Shown here one piece after another: positions 20,547 through 30,262 of a stretch of DNA of 64,000 bases. The notes under the pieces are model-generated. The model saw only the letters and a list, made by a program, of their open reading frames with translations, had not been told where the DNA came from and ran no database searches. This stretch comes from Acinetobacter variabilis. GTDB lineage: Bacteria; Pseudomonadota; Gammaproteobacteria; Pseudomonadales; Moraxellaceae. The DNA lies in assembly GCF_000369625.1 (NCBI RefSeq), contig NZ_KB850112.1:597642-661641 (forward strand), read 5' to 3'. The number at the start of each line of letters is the position of its first letter. Within the stretch, counting starts at the first letter, position 1. The position numbers were made by a program, and so were the translations under genes.

Positions 20547-21575
20547 TTATTTTAAAAATTGTGTCAGATCAGTATGTAACTTTTCCAACTCTATTAATTT
20601 AAACGTTCTGAGATGGCCACGCAATGTGGAAATATCGGTAATTTTATCGTGTTTACTGGATACCTGAAATAAATCATGTGGTCCCAGATAGCAGAGCATA
20701 TGGCTTTCTGGATGAAACAGTAAATCGCCCTGACGCTGCTCAAAAAAGTCCGCCAGTCGAAGTACAAAACCAGGTGTGAGCAGTTTCGCCATTTGCATCG
20801 GATCGCTGCCAAAGAAATTTAATTTCTGGTTGGTGCGAATGTCGCTGCTGTGCCAAGGATGAGCATAAGGATAATGAAATTTCTTTCTGGAGGCAGTCAC
20901 GGCTAGCCCCTGAATCTGAACATCAAAAACAAATACCCCCCAAAGGTCTTTATGTACCTGGGTCAGTTTGACCGGTTGACCTTCCTTATTGCGTACCTGA
21001 ACTTCATGCACATAATGATATTGAAAGACCAGAACCTGATGTTGTTGACCATCTTCATCTTCCCAGACAGTGCTGGCATAGCGTGAAATTTCATTACTCA
21101 GAGAGCCTTGATTAAATACCGGGAACAGACGTTTTAAATGGTTAATAAAATGTACGGGATTGAGTGGAATCGAGATATGTTGTGGCTGCTTCTGAAAAGC
21201 CAGCTGGTATTTTTTGGCGAGCGCCTCATCTTCCAGATAGCGAATGACTTCATCCAGTGGCTTTCGATGTTCATAGTTGATATAAGCCCAGAATACCAGT
21301 AGGCATCCAAAGAAAACACCGATTTGCATCCAGATATTAGCAGGCGCTACAAAAATGCAACCAATCAGAAAGAGTCCGATTCCGGCCAGAGCAAGCGGTA
21401 AATTATTTTCAAATTTTAAGCTAATTGGGCCGTTCCATGGATGCAAGCCATCCAATAATTCCTGATGGCTTTTGGCCTGACGACCCAGATCCCAGAGCCG
21501 GGCGATGTTGCGAAACACTACTGCATTTTTCTTGCGTCGAATATGAATGGAGTGCTGCACAGACTCGATCGGCAT
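20547..21575 (-). CDS. DUF3137 domain-containing membrane protein
   Basis: A 342-residue protein with two adjacent TM helices (about residues 57-76 and 80-98, LPLALAGIGLFLIGCIFV and the next) followed by a cytoplasmic domain of mixed structure. DUF3137 proteins are the common genetic partners of LemA, and the arrangement of two early TM helices and a beta-rich C-terminal domain (FGVFVFDVQ-like strands, LLFHPESHMLCYLG) fits. No catalytic residues are recognisable. It starts 18 bases after queA ends, so queA-DUF3137-lemA may be one transcript. Confidence 0.8.
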   Translation of the reverse strand: MPIESVQHSIHIRRKKNAVVFRNIARLWDLGRQAKSHQELLDGLHPWNGPISLKFENNLPLALAGIGLFLIGCIFVAPANIWMQIGVFFGCLLVFWAYINYEHRKPLDEVIRYLEDEALAKKYQLAFQKQPQHISIPLNPVHFINHLKRLFPVFNQGSLSNEISRYASTVWEDEDGQQHQVLVFQYHYVHEVQVRNKEGQPVKLTQVHKDLWGVFVFDVQIQGLAVTASRKKFHYPYAHPWHSSDIRTNQKLNFFGSDPMQMAKLLTPGFVLRLADFFEQRQGDLLFHPESHMLCYLGPHDLFQVSSKHDKITDISTLRGHLRTFKLIELEKLHTDLTQFLK

Positions 21576-21593
21576 CGGAAGGGTTCCTGCTGA

Positions 21594-22628
21594 TTATTGC
21601 GCTTGATCAATTAGCATGGCATCGCCATAACTGAAGAAGCGGTATTTGCTTTCAACCGCATGTTTGTAAGCATTCAGGATATTTTCGCGATTAGATAGAG
21701 CTGAAACCAGCATGAGCAGGGTAGATTCCGGTAAATGGAAGTTGGTGATTAGACGATCCACCACTTTGAATTCATAACCCGGATAGATGAAGATTTGAGT
21801 ATCACCGGTCCAGCCTTTTAGTTCACCACCATTGGCCTGAGCCGCACTTTCGGTCGCACGGGTTGCGGTCGTCCCCACAGCAATCACTTTATTGCCGCGC
21901 GCTTTGGTGGCTTTGATCAGCTCCATAGATTCATCCGATACCTGACACCATTCGCTGTGCATGATGTGATTTTCGATATCATTGGTACGAACCGGCAGGA
22001 ATGTACCTGCACCGACATGTAAGGTCACAAAGGTTTTCTGAATGCCTTTTTCTTCCAGTTTTTTCAGCAACTCTTCATCGAAATGCAGCGAAGCGGTAGG
22101 AGCAGCAACACTGGCCAGTTTAGTTGGATCATTAAAGACAGTCTGATATCGAACCGTATCAATTTCTTCTGCTTCACGATTGAAATAGGGGGGAATTGGC
22201 AGTGCGCCGTATTTGTCTAGAACATCTAAAATCGGCTGAGAAAATTCGACAATAAACAGATTTTCATGACGGCCTTGAACGGTGACTTTAACTTCATCTG
22301 GACCAATAAATAATTCTGCACCGGCTTTGGGTGTATTGCTGGCCTTGATATGACAATGCGCAATGAACTGATCCATCATACGCTCAACCAGTAATTCAAC
22401 TGCACCACCAGAGGCACGTTTACCTTTCAGGCGCGCTTTCATCACTTTGGTATCGTTCAGAACCAGCAAATCGCCTTCATTCAATAAATCCAAAATATCG
22501 GTGAACTGGTGATCGTGATATTGGCCTTGTGCATCAAGGTGTAACAGGAGAGAAGCACTACGTTGTTCAAGAGGATAGCGAGCAATCAGCTCATCAGGGA
22601 GATCGAAACTAAAATCAGAAAGTTGCAT
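21594..22628 (-). CDS. queA: S-adenosylmethionine:tRNA ribosyltransferase-isomerase
   Basis: Adds the epoxycyclopentane ring precursor to preQ1-34 in tRNA, the step after Tgt (344 residues). Typical motifs: [15 protein letters not shown] at the start, [14 protein letters not shown] near residue 52, [13 protein letters not shown] near 198, and [16 protein letters not shown] near 293. It is divergent from the tRNA-Leu gene, with 167 bases between them. It is the first gene of the minus-strand block that leads through lemA to tgt and secDF. Confidence 0.97.
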   Translation of the reverse strand: MQLSDFSFDLPDELIARYPLEQRSASLLLHLDAQGQYHDHQFTDILDLLNEGDLLVLNDTKVMKARLKGKRASGGAVELLVERMMDQFIAHCHIKASNTPKAGAELFIGPDEVKVTVQGRHENLFIVEFSQPILDVLDKYGALPIPPYFNREAEEIDTVRYQTVFNDPTKLASVAAPTASLHFDEELLKKLEEKGIQKTFVTLHVGAGTFLPVRTNDIENHIMHSEWCQVSDESMELIKATKARGNKVIAVGTTATRATESAAQANGGELKGWTGDTQIFIYPGYEFKVVDRLITNFHLPESTLLMLVSALSNRENILNAYKHAVESKYRFFSYGDAMLIDQAQ

Positions 22629-22753
22629 GACAATTTACGATAAAAAAACTGCGGCTAGTATAAACTTTTTTCTTTTTTATGGCGGGAATTGCTCGATTAT
22701 AAAACAAAAAAATAAGAATTGTTTTAAAATTAGGCAAATGTGTTTTTTCTGCG

Positions 22754-22781
22754 TTGACAAGTTTTTGAAACAGAGTAATAT
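22754..22781 (+). promoter_or_regulatory. Promoter of tRNA-Leu
   Basis: Consensus -35 TTGACA (22754-22759) and -10 TAATAT (22776-22781) with a 16-base spacer. The -10 is followed by AGCCG, a GC-rich discriminator typical of stable-RNA promoters. The same GAGTAATATAGCCG string recurs in the promoter at the window's right end. Confidence 0.85.
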
Positions 22782-22795
22782 AGCCGTCATCCACT

Positions 22796-22882
22796 CCCGA
22801 GGTGGTGAAATTGGTAGACGCGGCGGACTCAAAATCCGCTGTCAGAGATGACGTGTCGGTTCGAGTCCGACCCTCGGGACCA
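22796..22882 (+). tRNA. tRNA-Leu, anticodon CAA
   Basis: 87-nt class II tRNA with encoded CCA. Acceptor stem CCCGAGG pairs with CCTCGGG, followed by discriminator A. The anticodon stem GCGGA/TCCGC encloses loop CTCAAAA, giving anticodon CAA (reads UUG). A long variable arm follows, and the T arm GTCGG-TTCGAGT-CCGAC is perfect. The D arm has the leucine-type AAATTGGTAGA loop. Confidence 0.97.
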
Positions 22883-22889
22883 AGATTTT

Positions 22890-22926
22890 GAAAAACCCCA
22901 AGCGTATTAAGTCTTGGGGTTTTTTA
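22890..22926 (+). terminator. Terminator of tRNA-Leu
   Basis: AAAACCCCAAG and CTTGGGGTTTT pair around a short loop, and T6 follows; it starts 8 bases after the tRNA end. Confidence 0.92.
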
Positions 22927-23060
22927 TTGCCTAAAAATAAGCATGTGGATGCGAACTTCTTTGATGGATCGCATTCTTTATCTTTAATTTGGTAAGGCAT
23001 CTCTCAGAATAAGTACCTTAATCAGCACTTAAATACACTAATTGTCTTTATTCTGAATAT

Positions 23061-23127
23061 AAAAAAAGCCCCACTCACCAAATTTTTCTTTCTCAATATT
23101 AAAAAAGAAATTTCAGGAGTAGGGCTG
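23061..23127 (-). terminator. Long hairpin terminator of the acyl-CoA synthetase gene
   Basis: Read on the minus strand, AGCCC.ACTC pairs with GAGT.GGGCT (one mismatch). Inside this, AAATTT and CTTT pair with their complements 20 bases apart. On the minus strand the hairpin is followed by T7, about 20 bases after the stop of the synthetase gene. Confidence 0.8.
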
Positions 23128-23147
23128 GATGCTAGGGTCTTAATAAA

Positions 23148-24791
23148 TTAAGAAAATTCACCTTGAGAGCGTTCTTTAGCCCAGTCACGCAGGATAAATT
23201 TCTGCAATTTCCCGGTTGAAGTTTTTGGAATCTCGGTAATCACCACATCTTTAGGTACTTTAAAACGCGCCAGATGTTGCTTGCAGAATTCGATAATCTC
23301 TTCTGCTGTAGCAGTTTGTCCTGCTTTCAGTTCGACAAAGGCACATGGTACTTCCTGCCAGCGTGGATCTGGTTTTGCCACCACGGCTGCCGTGAGAATA
23401 GCAGGATGCTGATAGAGCACTTCTTCCACTTCCAGCGATGAAATGTTTTCACCACCTGAAATAATCACGTCCTTAGAGCGGTCGGTAATTTTTGCATAAC
23501 CATCAGGTTGGCATACTGCCAGATCGCCAGTATGGAACCAGCCACCAGCAAAGGCTTCTGCAGTTGCTTCCGGGTTCTTTAAATAACCTTTCATGACGAT
23601 GTTGCCACGGAACATGATTTCCCCCATGGTCTGACCATCATGTGGCACTTCCTGCATAGTGTCAGGATCAAGCACTTTCATGCCGTCTTGCAGTGGATAT
23701 GGTACACCTTGACGAGAATGCAGTTGTGCTTGTTCCTGAATCGACAGGTCTGACCAGCCTGCCTGAGACGCACAGAGCGCAGAAGGGCCGTAGGTCTCAG
23801 TTAGACCATAGACGTGAGTCACATTGATACCGATATTGCGCATGCCCTCAATGATTGCAGCAGGAGGCGCAGCACCGGCTACCATCACTTCGACACGATG
23901 ATCAAACTTGGTCTTTTTCTCTTCAGGAGTATTGATCAGCATAGACAGTACAATTGGTGCACCGCAGAAATAATCCACTTTATGTTCAGCAATGAGTTTA
24001 AAGATCAGTTCCGGATCAACCTTGCGTAAGCAGACGTTCGTACCACCATTGGCTGCCATGGTCCAGGCAAAACACCAGCCATTACAGTGGAACAGCGGTA
24101 AGGTCCATAAGTAAGTGGCACGCGGCATCATGCCACAAGCAATGATATTACTGGCTGCGTTAATATAAGCGCCACGGTGATGGTAAACCACGCCTTTCGG
24201 GTTGCCTGTGGTTCCAGAAGTGTAGTTCAGGCTAATCGCATTCCATTCATCATCCGGTAAATGCCATTCAAAATTGGTATCGCCTTGAGCCAACCAGTCT
24301 TCATATTCAATTTGGCCGATACGGGTGTCTTCCCCCTCGAATTCTTCATCAGCCACATCAATCACATAAATGTCTTGCTGTGGAATTAATGCCAAAGCTT
24401 CTGTTGCAACTGCAGAAAATTCTGGATCGACCAGCAGTACTTTAGTCTCAGCATGTTCCAGCATGAACGCCAACGTTTTGGCATCCAGACGGGTATTTAA
24501 AGTATTCAGGACCGCACCCGCCATTGGCACAGCAAAGTGTGCTTCAATCATTGCAGGTACGTTTGGCAATAAAACTGAAACGGTATCATTTTTACCGATG
24601 CCTAAATTTTGGAGTTGGTGGGCAAACTGACGGCAACGATTGTATTTTTCACGCCAGGTAATACGACGCTTACCATGAATGATCGCGTTTTGATTCGGGT
24701 AGATATAAGCCGCGCGATCGAGATAGCGCAAAGGTGACAGCGCTACAAAATTGGCAGGGGTGCGCGGTAATTCATCGTATGCCTTAACCAT
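23148..24791 (-). CDS. Acyl-CoA synthetase (AMP-binding, medium/long-chain type)
   Basis: ANL-superfamily enzyme (547 residues) that activates a carboxylic acid as acyl-AMP and then as the CoA thioester. The P-loop NYTSGTTGNPKGVVYHH lies near residue 190, the VYGLTETYGP motif near 327, the hinge-region WFHTGDLA near 429, and the catalytic lysine in KTSTGKLQKFILRD near 530. Overall length and spacing resemble the AlkK-like medium-chain fatty acid ligases. Substrate chain length cannot be read from the sequence. It is monocistronic, with a clear terminator. Confidence 0.9.
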   Translation of the reverse strand: MVKAYDELPRTPANFVALSPLRYLDRAAYIYPNQNAIIHGKRRITWREKYNRCRQFAHQLQNLGIGKNDTVSVLLPNVPAMIEAHFAVPMAGAVLNTLNTRLDAKTLAFMLEHAETKVLLVDPEFSAVATEALALIPQQDIYVIDVADEEFEGEDTRIGQIEYEDWLAQGDTNFEWHLPDDEWNAISLNYTSGTTGNPKGVVYHHRGAYINAASNIIACGMMPRATYLWTLPLFHCNGWCFAWTMAANGGTNVCLRKVDPELIFKLIAEHKVDYFCGAPIVLSMLINTPEEKKTKFDHRVEVMVAGAAPPAAIIEGMRNIGINVTHVYGLTETYGPSALCASQAGWSDLSIQEQAQLHSRQGVPYPLQDGMKVLDPDTMQEVPHDGQTMGEIMFRGNIVMKGYLKNPEATAEAFAGGWFHTGDLAVCQPDGYAKITDRSKDVIISGGENISSLEVEEVLYQHPAILTAAVVAKPDPRWQEVPCAFVELKAGQTATAEEIIEFCKQHLARFKVPKDVVITEIPKTSTGKLQKFILRDWAKERSQGEFS

Positions 24792-25032
24792 TGTAAAACT
24801 CCGTTCTATATTTATTTTTCATATCCTGTTAAAAAAGATATGCAATTCTTGGAAGTCTTGCAGTTATGCTTTAGTCGAGTGAGAATGCATAATTTTAAAA
24901 AATTAAATAATTGAATATTAATAAAATTATTTTTAAGCACTGATTTTTTTGAACCTATGGGTTCCCATATTTGCCTTTTTAGGTATTTTACTCTAAATGG
25001 GTGTTAAAAATAGCCTCAGCCAAGGAATAATA

Positions 25033-26315
25033 ATGAAAATACAACAGGCGGATGCAACATGGAGTAACTGGTCGGGAAGCCAGTACAGTTCTCCTCAAAC
25101 TTTCGAGCCTAAAAAAATCAATGAATTACAAACTCTGGTAAAGTCACATGCACAGATTCGTGTGGCGGGTGCAGGACATTCATTCAGTGCGCTAGCCAAA
25201 ACTGATGAGGTATTGATTCGTCTGGATCATTTCAAAGGCGTGATAGATGCAAATGAAGCGACAGCTCAATGTACTGTACAGGCAGGTACGCGTTTATATG
25301 AGCTGGGTGAATATCTAGCCCCTCTGAATCAGGCTTTGATCAACCAAGGTGATATCGATCAGCAAAGTCTGGCGGGTGCCATCTCGACCGGTACGCATGG
25401 CACGGGAATTGATTTACCGTGTCTATCTGCTTTCGTTCAAGGCTTTCAGTTACTGACTGCAGATGGCGAATTATTGCAATGTAATAAGCAGCAAAATACG
25501 GAAATTTTTTAGGCGGGGCGGGTGGCACTGGGCAGTCTCGGAATACTCACTAAAATTAACCTGCAAAATCGGCCGCGTTATAAATTAAAAGAACAGATCT
25601 GGTTATGTTCGTTAAAAGACATATTTTCCAATATCGATCAATGGAAACATCAGCATCGGCATATTGAGTTTTGGGCATTTTTACATGCTGATCAGGTCAT
25701 GCTGAAAACACTAGATGAAACGGATGAAATTCTCCAGTCGAGAAAAGAAAGCTGGCCATCAGAAGACAGTTTACTGATGTTATGTTCTGAATTGACACGG
25801 TTATTGCCGTCTACCAATCCTTATCTGCAAAAGCTGCTCGGTGTTTTTGTCAAACCGACCTGTTTTGTGGATTGGTCCAGTCAGATTTTCCCTACACCGC
25901 GCAATACCCGATTTAATGAAATGGAATACCAGATTCCTGTCGAACTAGGCTTGCAGTGTCTGGAAGAAGTGCTGCATTGTCTAAGGCAGCATCGTGTGCC
26001 GATGTTCTTTCCGATCGAGTTTCGTTATGTCAAAGCGGATGAATCTGGCTCAGTCCATTTTATCAGCGGGATTCAGTTTCAATTTCTATCCATCAATTTT
26101 ATAAGCAGGATTATCACGTCATTTTTAATCTAGTGGAACCGATTTTTCAGAAATATCAGGGGCGACCACATTGGGGAAAATTGCATAGCATGCATGCCGC
26201 ATCACTGCGCGACTTATATCCAAGATGGGGTGAATTTATGGCGCTACGTCAGCAGCTGGATCCGCAAAAAAAATGGCTGAATCCCTACTTAAAACAACTG
26301 TTTTTGGTTAAGTAA
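25033..26315 (+). pseudogene. FAD-linked sugar-1,4-lactone oxidase, inactivated by a nonsense codon and a frameshift
   Basis: Remnant of a D-arabinono-1,4-lactone/L-gulono-lactone oxidase-like flavoprotein (about 427 codons). The FAD domain is recognisable (IRVAGAGHSFSALAKTDEV near residue 47, ISTGTHGTGIDL near 117), as is the C-terminal HWGKLHSMHA. Two lesions are visible. TAG at 25510-25512 interrupts EIF*AGRVALG, where the family has Gln, so it is a CAG-to-TAG change in frame. Near 26041 the frame is lost, and the other frame continues perfectly as IWLSPFYQRDSVSISIHQFY, consistent with a 1-base deletion. AGGA lies upstream of the ATG. It is followed 12 bases later by a PLP-enzyme gene. Confidence 0.9.
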
Positions 26316-26327
26316 CAGGAGTAGAAG

Positions 26328-27467
26328 GTGCGATCAACTTATTTTCAGCAACTGACTCAAGACCTAAAACAGCAGGGTACGGGTGCACCACAACTGATTC
26401 TGGATTTGGCTCAGTATCAACATAATCTGGATGTTGTGCAGGCAAAATTACCTCCGCAGTTAAAGCCTCGTCTGGCGGTGAAATCTCTAGCCAGTACCAA
26501 GTTGCTTCAATTCGCTAGTGAAAAGCTGAATACCCAATGTTTTATGGTAGTTCATCTGCCACATCTTCGGGAAATTATCGGAGCATTTCAGCAAGCGGAC
26601 ATTCTGCTCGGTAAACCAATGCCGATTCATGCAGCGCAGCGCTTTTATCAAAGCCTGTTTAGTCAAAAGGGCTTAAATCCTCAAGTAAATATTCAATGGC
26701 TGATCGATAGTCAAGCACGCTTGGAGCAGTATCTGCAACTCGCCCAAAACCTGAATCTCTGCTTGAATATAAATATTGAAATTGATGTGGGCCTACATCG
26801 CGGAGGAGTAAGCAGTCAGGAGCAGTTCGTAACCATGCTTAATTTAATTCGGCAGCATCTACTGTATCTAAAGTTTTCCGGATTAATGGGCTATGATGCG
26901 CATGTAGCCAAACTGCCAAAAATTCTCAAAAGACCTGAAAAAAGTTATCAGCAATCACACCAGATTTATCAGCAATTCAAGCTGACGCTGCAACAGCAAT
27001 TTCCTGATTTATGGCATGAAAATCTATGTTTTAATGGTGGCGGCAGTCCGACCTTTATGCAGCATTGCCAGCAGAGTGTCTGTAATGATCTAGCTTTTGG
27101 TTCCATGCTACTTAAACCCAGTGATTTTGATCTGGCCAATCTCTCTGCTTTAAAATGTGCTTTGTGGATCGCCACTCCGATTTTAAAAGTGCTGCCTTAT
27201 AGCCAGATTCCTGGTCTGGAAGTATTTAATCATCTACCGCATCATTATAAAGCGCTATTCGTTTATGGTGGTTACTGGCAGGCGGACTATTATTTTCCAG
27301 AAAAAAGCCAGCCGCATGTTTTATATGGACGTAGTAGCAATCAGGAAATGGTTCTGGTACCGAAATCTTGTGAACTGAAAGTCGATGATTACGTGTTTTT
27401 AAGGCCGACCCAAAGTGAAGCCATCATTCCTCAGTTTTCTCAATTGTATGTCTATGCTGAAGGGTAA
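26328..27467 (+). CDS. PLP-dependent fold-III enzyme, DSD1/D-threonine aldolase-like
   Basis: Alanine-racemase-like TIM-barrel protein with a C-terminal beta domain (379 residues). The candidate PLP lysine is in PRLAVKSLAS near residue 50. NINIEIDVGLHRGGV near 144 and NGGGSPTFM near 239 match the barrel positions that hold the cofactor phosphate in DSD1-family D-amino acid aldolases and deaminases. The start is GTG, with GGAGTAGAAG just upstream. It begins 12 bases after the oxidase pseudogene, so the two once formed an operon. The substrate is not predictable; a D-hydroxyamino acid is the family precedent. Confidence 0.82.
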   Translation: MRSTYFQQLTQDLKQQGTGAPQLILDLAQYQHNLDVVQAKLPPQLKPRLAVKSLASTKLLQFASEKLNTQCFMVVHLPHLREIIGAFQQADILLGKPMPIHAAQRFYQSLFSQKGLNPQVNIQWLIDSQARLEQYLQLAQNLNLCLNINIEIDVGLHRGGVSSQEQFVTMLNLIRQHLLYLKFSGLMGYDAHVAKLPKILKRPEKSYQQSHQIYQQFKLTLQQQFPDLWHENLCFNGGGSPTFMQHCQQSVCNDLAFGSMLLKPSDFDLANLSALKCALWIATPILKVLPYSQIPGLEVFNHLPHHYKALFVYGGYWQADYYFPEKSQPHVLYGRSSNQEMVLVPKSCELKVDDYVFLRPTQSEAIIPQFSQLYVYAEG

Positions 27468-27605
27468 TTTGAAGCGTGGCAAACCTTGAGAGAATAAATA
27501 ATTCTTGAGCGAATAATCATCTTAACTCATTGCAGCTCAAAAGAACTTTTTGGTGATAAATCCTATTTTTATTAGGGAAAAGGTTTAATCATTGGCCCAA
27601 GCCGT

Positions 27606-27724
27606 GTAAAATTCTAGGTGATTTTTTATTTATCCACCGTTTTTATCTTTTGAGGTTCTCCCTCGATCATAATCTCGCGGTGACATGCTCCATGGTACGG
27701 GGCATCACTCCTTAAGGATTTCAT
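27606..27724 (+). promoter_or_regulatory. thrS leader with a threonine anticodon-arm mimic
   Basis: A -10-like TAAAAT at 27607-27612 precedes the leader. A small stem (TTGAGG 27650-27655 with CCTCGA 27661-27666) is followed by a strong hairpin. GTGA (27680-27683), a CA bulge and TGCTCC (27686-27691) pair with GGGGCA (27699-27704) and TCAC (27705-27708). The 7-base loop ATGGTAC has T in the place of U33 and GGT in the place of anticodon 34-36. The hairpin ends 7 bases before the AAGGA ribosome binding site. This matches the position of domain 2 of the E. coli thrS operator, where ThrRS binds and blocks ribosomes. Confidence 0.65.
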
Positions 27725-29647
27725 ATGCCAATTATCACTTTGCCAAATGGCGATCAAAAACAGTTTGATCACGCCGTATCTGTGATGGAAGTTGCTCAAA
27801 GCATCGGTCCTGGTCTAGCAAAAAATACTGTTGCAGGTCGTGTAAACGATCGTCTAGTGGACGCGTGCGATCTGATTACTGAAGACGCAACCTTACAAAT
27901 CATCACGCCTAAAGATGAAGAAGGTGTCGAAATTATTCGTCACTCTTGCGCACACTTGGTGGGTCATGCCGTTAAGCAATTGTTCCCAGAAGCAAAGATG
28001 GTCATTGGTCCAGTCATTGAAGAAGGTTTCTACTATGACATCTGGATGCCACGTCCATTTACTTTAGATGACATGGCTGCGATTGAAGAGCGTATGAAAA
28101 AGCTCATTGATCAAGACTATGATGTCGTGAAAAAAATGACCCCACGTGATGAAGTGATTGCAGAATTCACAGCCCGTGGTGAAGAATACAAATTGCGCCT
28201 GATCGCAGACATGCCTGAAGAAACTCAAATGGGCCTGTACTACCATCAGGACTATCTGGATATGTGCCGTGGTCCGCACGTACCAAATACCAAATTCTTA
28301 AAATCATTCAAGCTGACTAAAATCTCCGGTGCTTATTGGCGCGGTGATGCGAAAAACGAACAGCTGCAACGGATCTATGGTACAGCTTGGGCTGACAAGA
28401 AACAGCTCGCAGCTTATATCAAACGTATTGAAGAAGCTGAAAAACGCGATCACCGTAAAATTGGTAAAGCCTTAGACTTGTTCCATATGCAGGAAGAAGC
28501 ACCAGGTATGGTGTTCTGGCATCCGAACGGCTGGACCATTTATCAAGTGCTTGAACAATACATGCGTAAAGTTCAGCAAGAAAATGGTTACCTTGAAATC
28601 CGTACACCACAAGTAGTTGATTTCACGCTTTGGGAAAAATCAGGTCACGCAGCGAACTATGCTGAAAACATGTTTACGACTCATTCAGAGAACCGTAACT
28701 ATGCCGTGAAACCGATGAACTGTCCTTGTCATGTGCAAGTGTTCAACCAGGGCTTAAAATCATATCGTGATCTTCCAATCCGTTTAGCGGAGTTTGGTTC
28801 ATGTCACCGTAACGAGCCGTCAGGTTCTTTACACGGCATTATGCGTGTACGTGGCTTTACCCAAGATGATGCGCATATTTTCTGTACCAAAGAACAAATC
28901 GGTACTGAAGTTGCAGACTTTATCAAATTGACACTAGACGTATACAAAGATTTTGGCTTTGAAGAAGTACAAATGAAGTTGTCGACACGTCCTGAAAAAC
29001 GTGTGGGTGATGATGCACTTTGGGATATGGCAGAAAAATCTTTGGCAGATGCTTTAGATGCTGCTGGCCTGGATTGGGATTTACAACCAGGTGAAGGTGC
29101 ATTCTACGGTCCGAAGATCGAATTCTCATTGAAAGACTGCTTAGGCCGAATCTGGCAGTGCGGTACCATTCAATGTGACTTCAACCTTCCAGAACGTCTG
29201 GATGCCTCTTATGTCACTGAAGATAACGATCGTGATCAGCCTGTAATGTTGCATCGTGCAATTCTTGGCAGTTTCGAACGTTTTATTGGTATACTGATTG
29301 AGCACTACGCGGGCTTTATGCCACCTTGGTTATCACCAGTGCAAGCGTGTGTAATGAATATTACTGATGCTCAAGCCGAGGCTTGTGAGTCAGTCGTCGC
29401 GAAACTTAAAGAAAACGGAATTCGTGCAATTTCTGACTTGAGAAATGAGAAAATCGGCTTTAAGATTCGTGAACGTACTTTAGAGCGTATTCCTTACTTA
29501 TTGGTACTTGGGGACCGTGAGGTAGAGGAAGGTACGGTGAATGTCCGTACCCGCTCAGGAAAAAATTTGGGTACTATGTCAATCGACGCTTTCGTTGACT
29601 TAGTAAAAGCAGCCGTAGCCGAACGCGGCCGGTACATTGTGGAGTAA
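27725..29647 (+). CDS. thrS: Threonyl-tRNA synthetase
   Basis: Class II synthetase (640 residues). Order: TGS domain (1-61), editing domain with [16 protein letters not shown] near 77 and CRGPHVP near 180, the catalytic core from about 240 with motif 2 ([11 protein letters not shown]), zinc ligands including the Cys of KPMNCPCH near 335 and two downstream histidines, and the C-terminal anticodon-binding domain (from about 535). All zinc and editing residues are present. TTAAGGATTT lies just before the ATG. infC begins five bases after the stop and shares its ribosome binding site with the thrS end. Confidence 0.98.
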   Translation: MPIITLPNGDQKQFDHAVSVMEVAQSIGPGLAKNTVAGRVNDRLVDACDLITEDATLQIITPKDEEGVEIIRHSCAHLVGHAVKQLFPEAKMVIGPVIEEGFYYDIWMPRPFTLDDMAAIEERMKKLIDQDYDVVKKMTPRDEVIAEFTARGEEYKLRLIADMPEETQMGLYYHQDYLDMCRGPHVPNTKFLKSFKLTKISGAYWRGDAKNEQLQRIYGTAWADKKQLAAYIKRIEEAEKRDHRKIGKALDLFHMQEEAPGMVFWHPNGWTIYQVLEQYMRKVQQENGYLEIRTPQVVDFTLWEKSGHAANYAENMFTTHSENRNYAVKPMNCPCHVQVFNQGLKSYRDLPIRLAEFGSCHRNEPSGSLHGIMRVRGFTQDDAHIFCTKEQIGTEVADFIKLTLDVYKDFGFEEVQMKLSTRPEKRVGDDALWDMAEKSLADALDAAGLDWDLQPGEGAFYGPKIEFSLKDCLGRIWQCGTIQCDFNLPERLDASYVTEDNDRDQPVMLHRAILGSFERFIGILIEHYAGFMPPWLSPVQACVMNITDAQAEACESVVAKLKENGIRAISDLRNEKIGFKIRERTLERIPYLLVLGDREVEEGTVNVRTRSGKNLGTMSIDAFVDLVKAAVAERGRYIVE

Positions 29648-29652
29648 CAGCG

Positions 29653-30201
29653 ATTAAACAGCCTGACCGTAATCAACAGGGCGGAAAATCAAACCGTCCT
29701 GCCTTGAATGATGAAATTCGTGCAAAAGAAGTCCGTCTTGTAGACGAAAATGGTGAGCAAAAAGGTATTGTTAACCTTGCAGAAGCATTGCGCGCAGCTG
29801 AAGCTGCCGATCTTGATCTTGTTGAGATCGTAGCCAATGCTGAGCCACCTGTCTGCAAAATCATGGACTTCAACAAGCATTTGTTTGATCTGAAACAAAA
29901 GCAGAAAGAAGCGAAGAAAAAACAGCATCAAGTCCAGGTGAAAGAAATCAAGCTACGTCCTGCGACAGATGTAGGTGATTACAACGTAAAACTACGTGCA
30001 ATCATCAAATTCCTTGAAGAAGGAAACAAGGTAAAAATTACCCTGCGTTTCCGTGGTCGTGAAATGGCTCACCAGCAACTGGGTCTGGCTCAACTGCAAA
30101 AAGTTGAAGCAGACGTAGTTGAATATGGTGTAGTTGAACAAGCACCAAAAATGGAAGGTCGTCAAATGGGTATGCTGCTTGGTCCTAAAAAGAAAAAGTA
30201 A
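29653..30201 (+). CDS. infC: Translation initiation factor IF-3 with an AUU start codon
   Basis: IF-3 (182 residues) monitors the start codon and keeps 30S subunits free. The first ATG in frame is at 29710 and would remove residues of the conserved N domain. Reading upstream, ATT at 29653 gives [10 protein letters not shown] then [20 protein letters not shown] lies 8 bases before it, inside the last codons of thrS. AUU is the well-known infC start used for IF-3 autoregulation. The N domain (about 15-85) ends in [12 protein letters not shown]; the C domain has [14 protein letters not shown] and [15 protein letters not shown] terminator follows, so rpmI is not co-transcribed. Confidence 0.95.
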   Translation: MKQPDRNQQGGKSNRPALNDEIRAKEVRLVDENGEQKGIVNLAEALRAAEAADLDLVEIVANAEPPVCKIMDFNKHLFDLKQKQKEAKKKQHQVQVKEIKLRPATDVGDYNVKLRAIIKFLEEGNKVKITLRFRGREMAHQQLGLAQLQKVEADVVEYGVVEQAPKMEGRQMGMLLGPKKKK

Positions 30202-30215
30202 GCATCTCTTGATGA

Positions 30216-30246
30216 AAAAAGCCCTGTATTTGCAGGGCTTTTTTAT
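30216..30246 (+). terminator. Terminator of thrS-infC
   Basis: AAAAAAGCCCTG-TATTTG-CAGGGCTTTTTT, 15 bases after the infC stop. It ends a transcript that in E. coli continues into rpmI. Confidence 0.93.
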
Positions 30247-30262
30247 GAGGTAACTTAATCTT

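Noticed and set aside
23061..23127. Small MITE-like palindrome
   Set aside because: No target duplication, and it works as a minus-strand terminator with a T run directly after the synthetase gene.
26133..26315. Separate small gene starting at GTG 26133
   Set aside because: It is the C-terminus of the lactone oxidase in a shifted frame. The same frame continues the protein upstream without a start to 26043.
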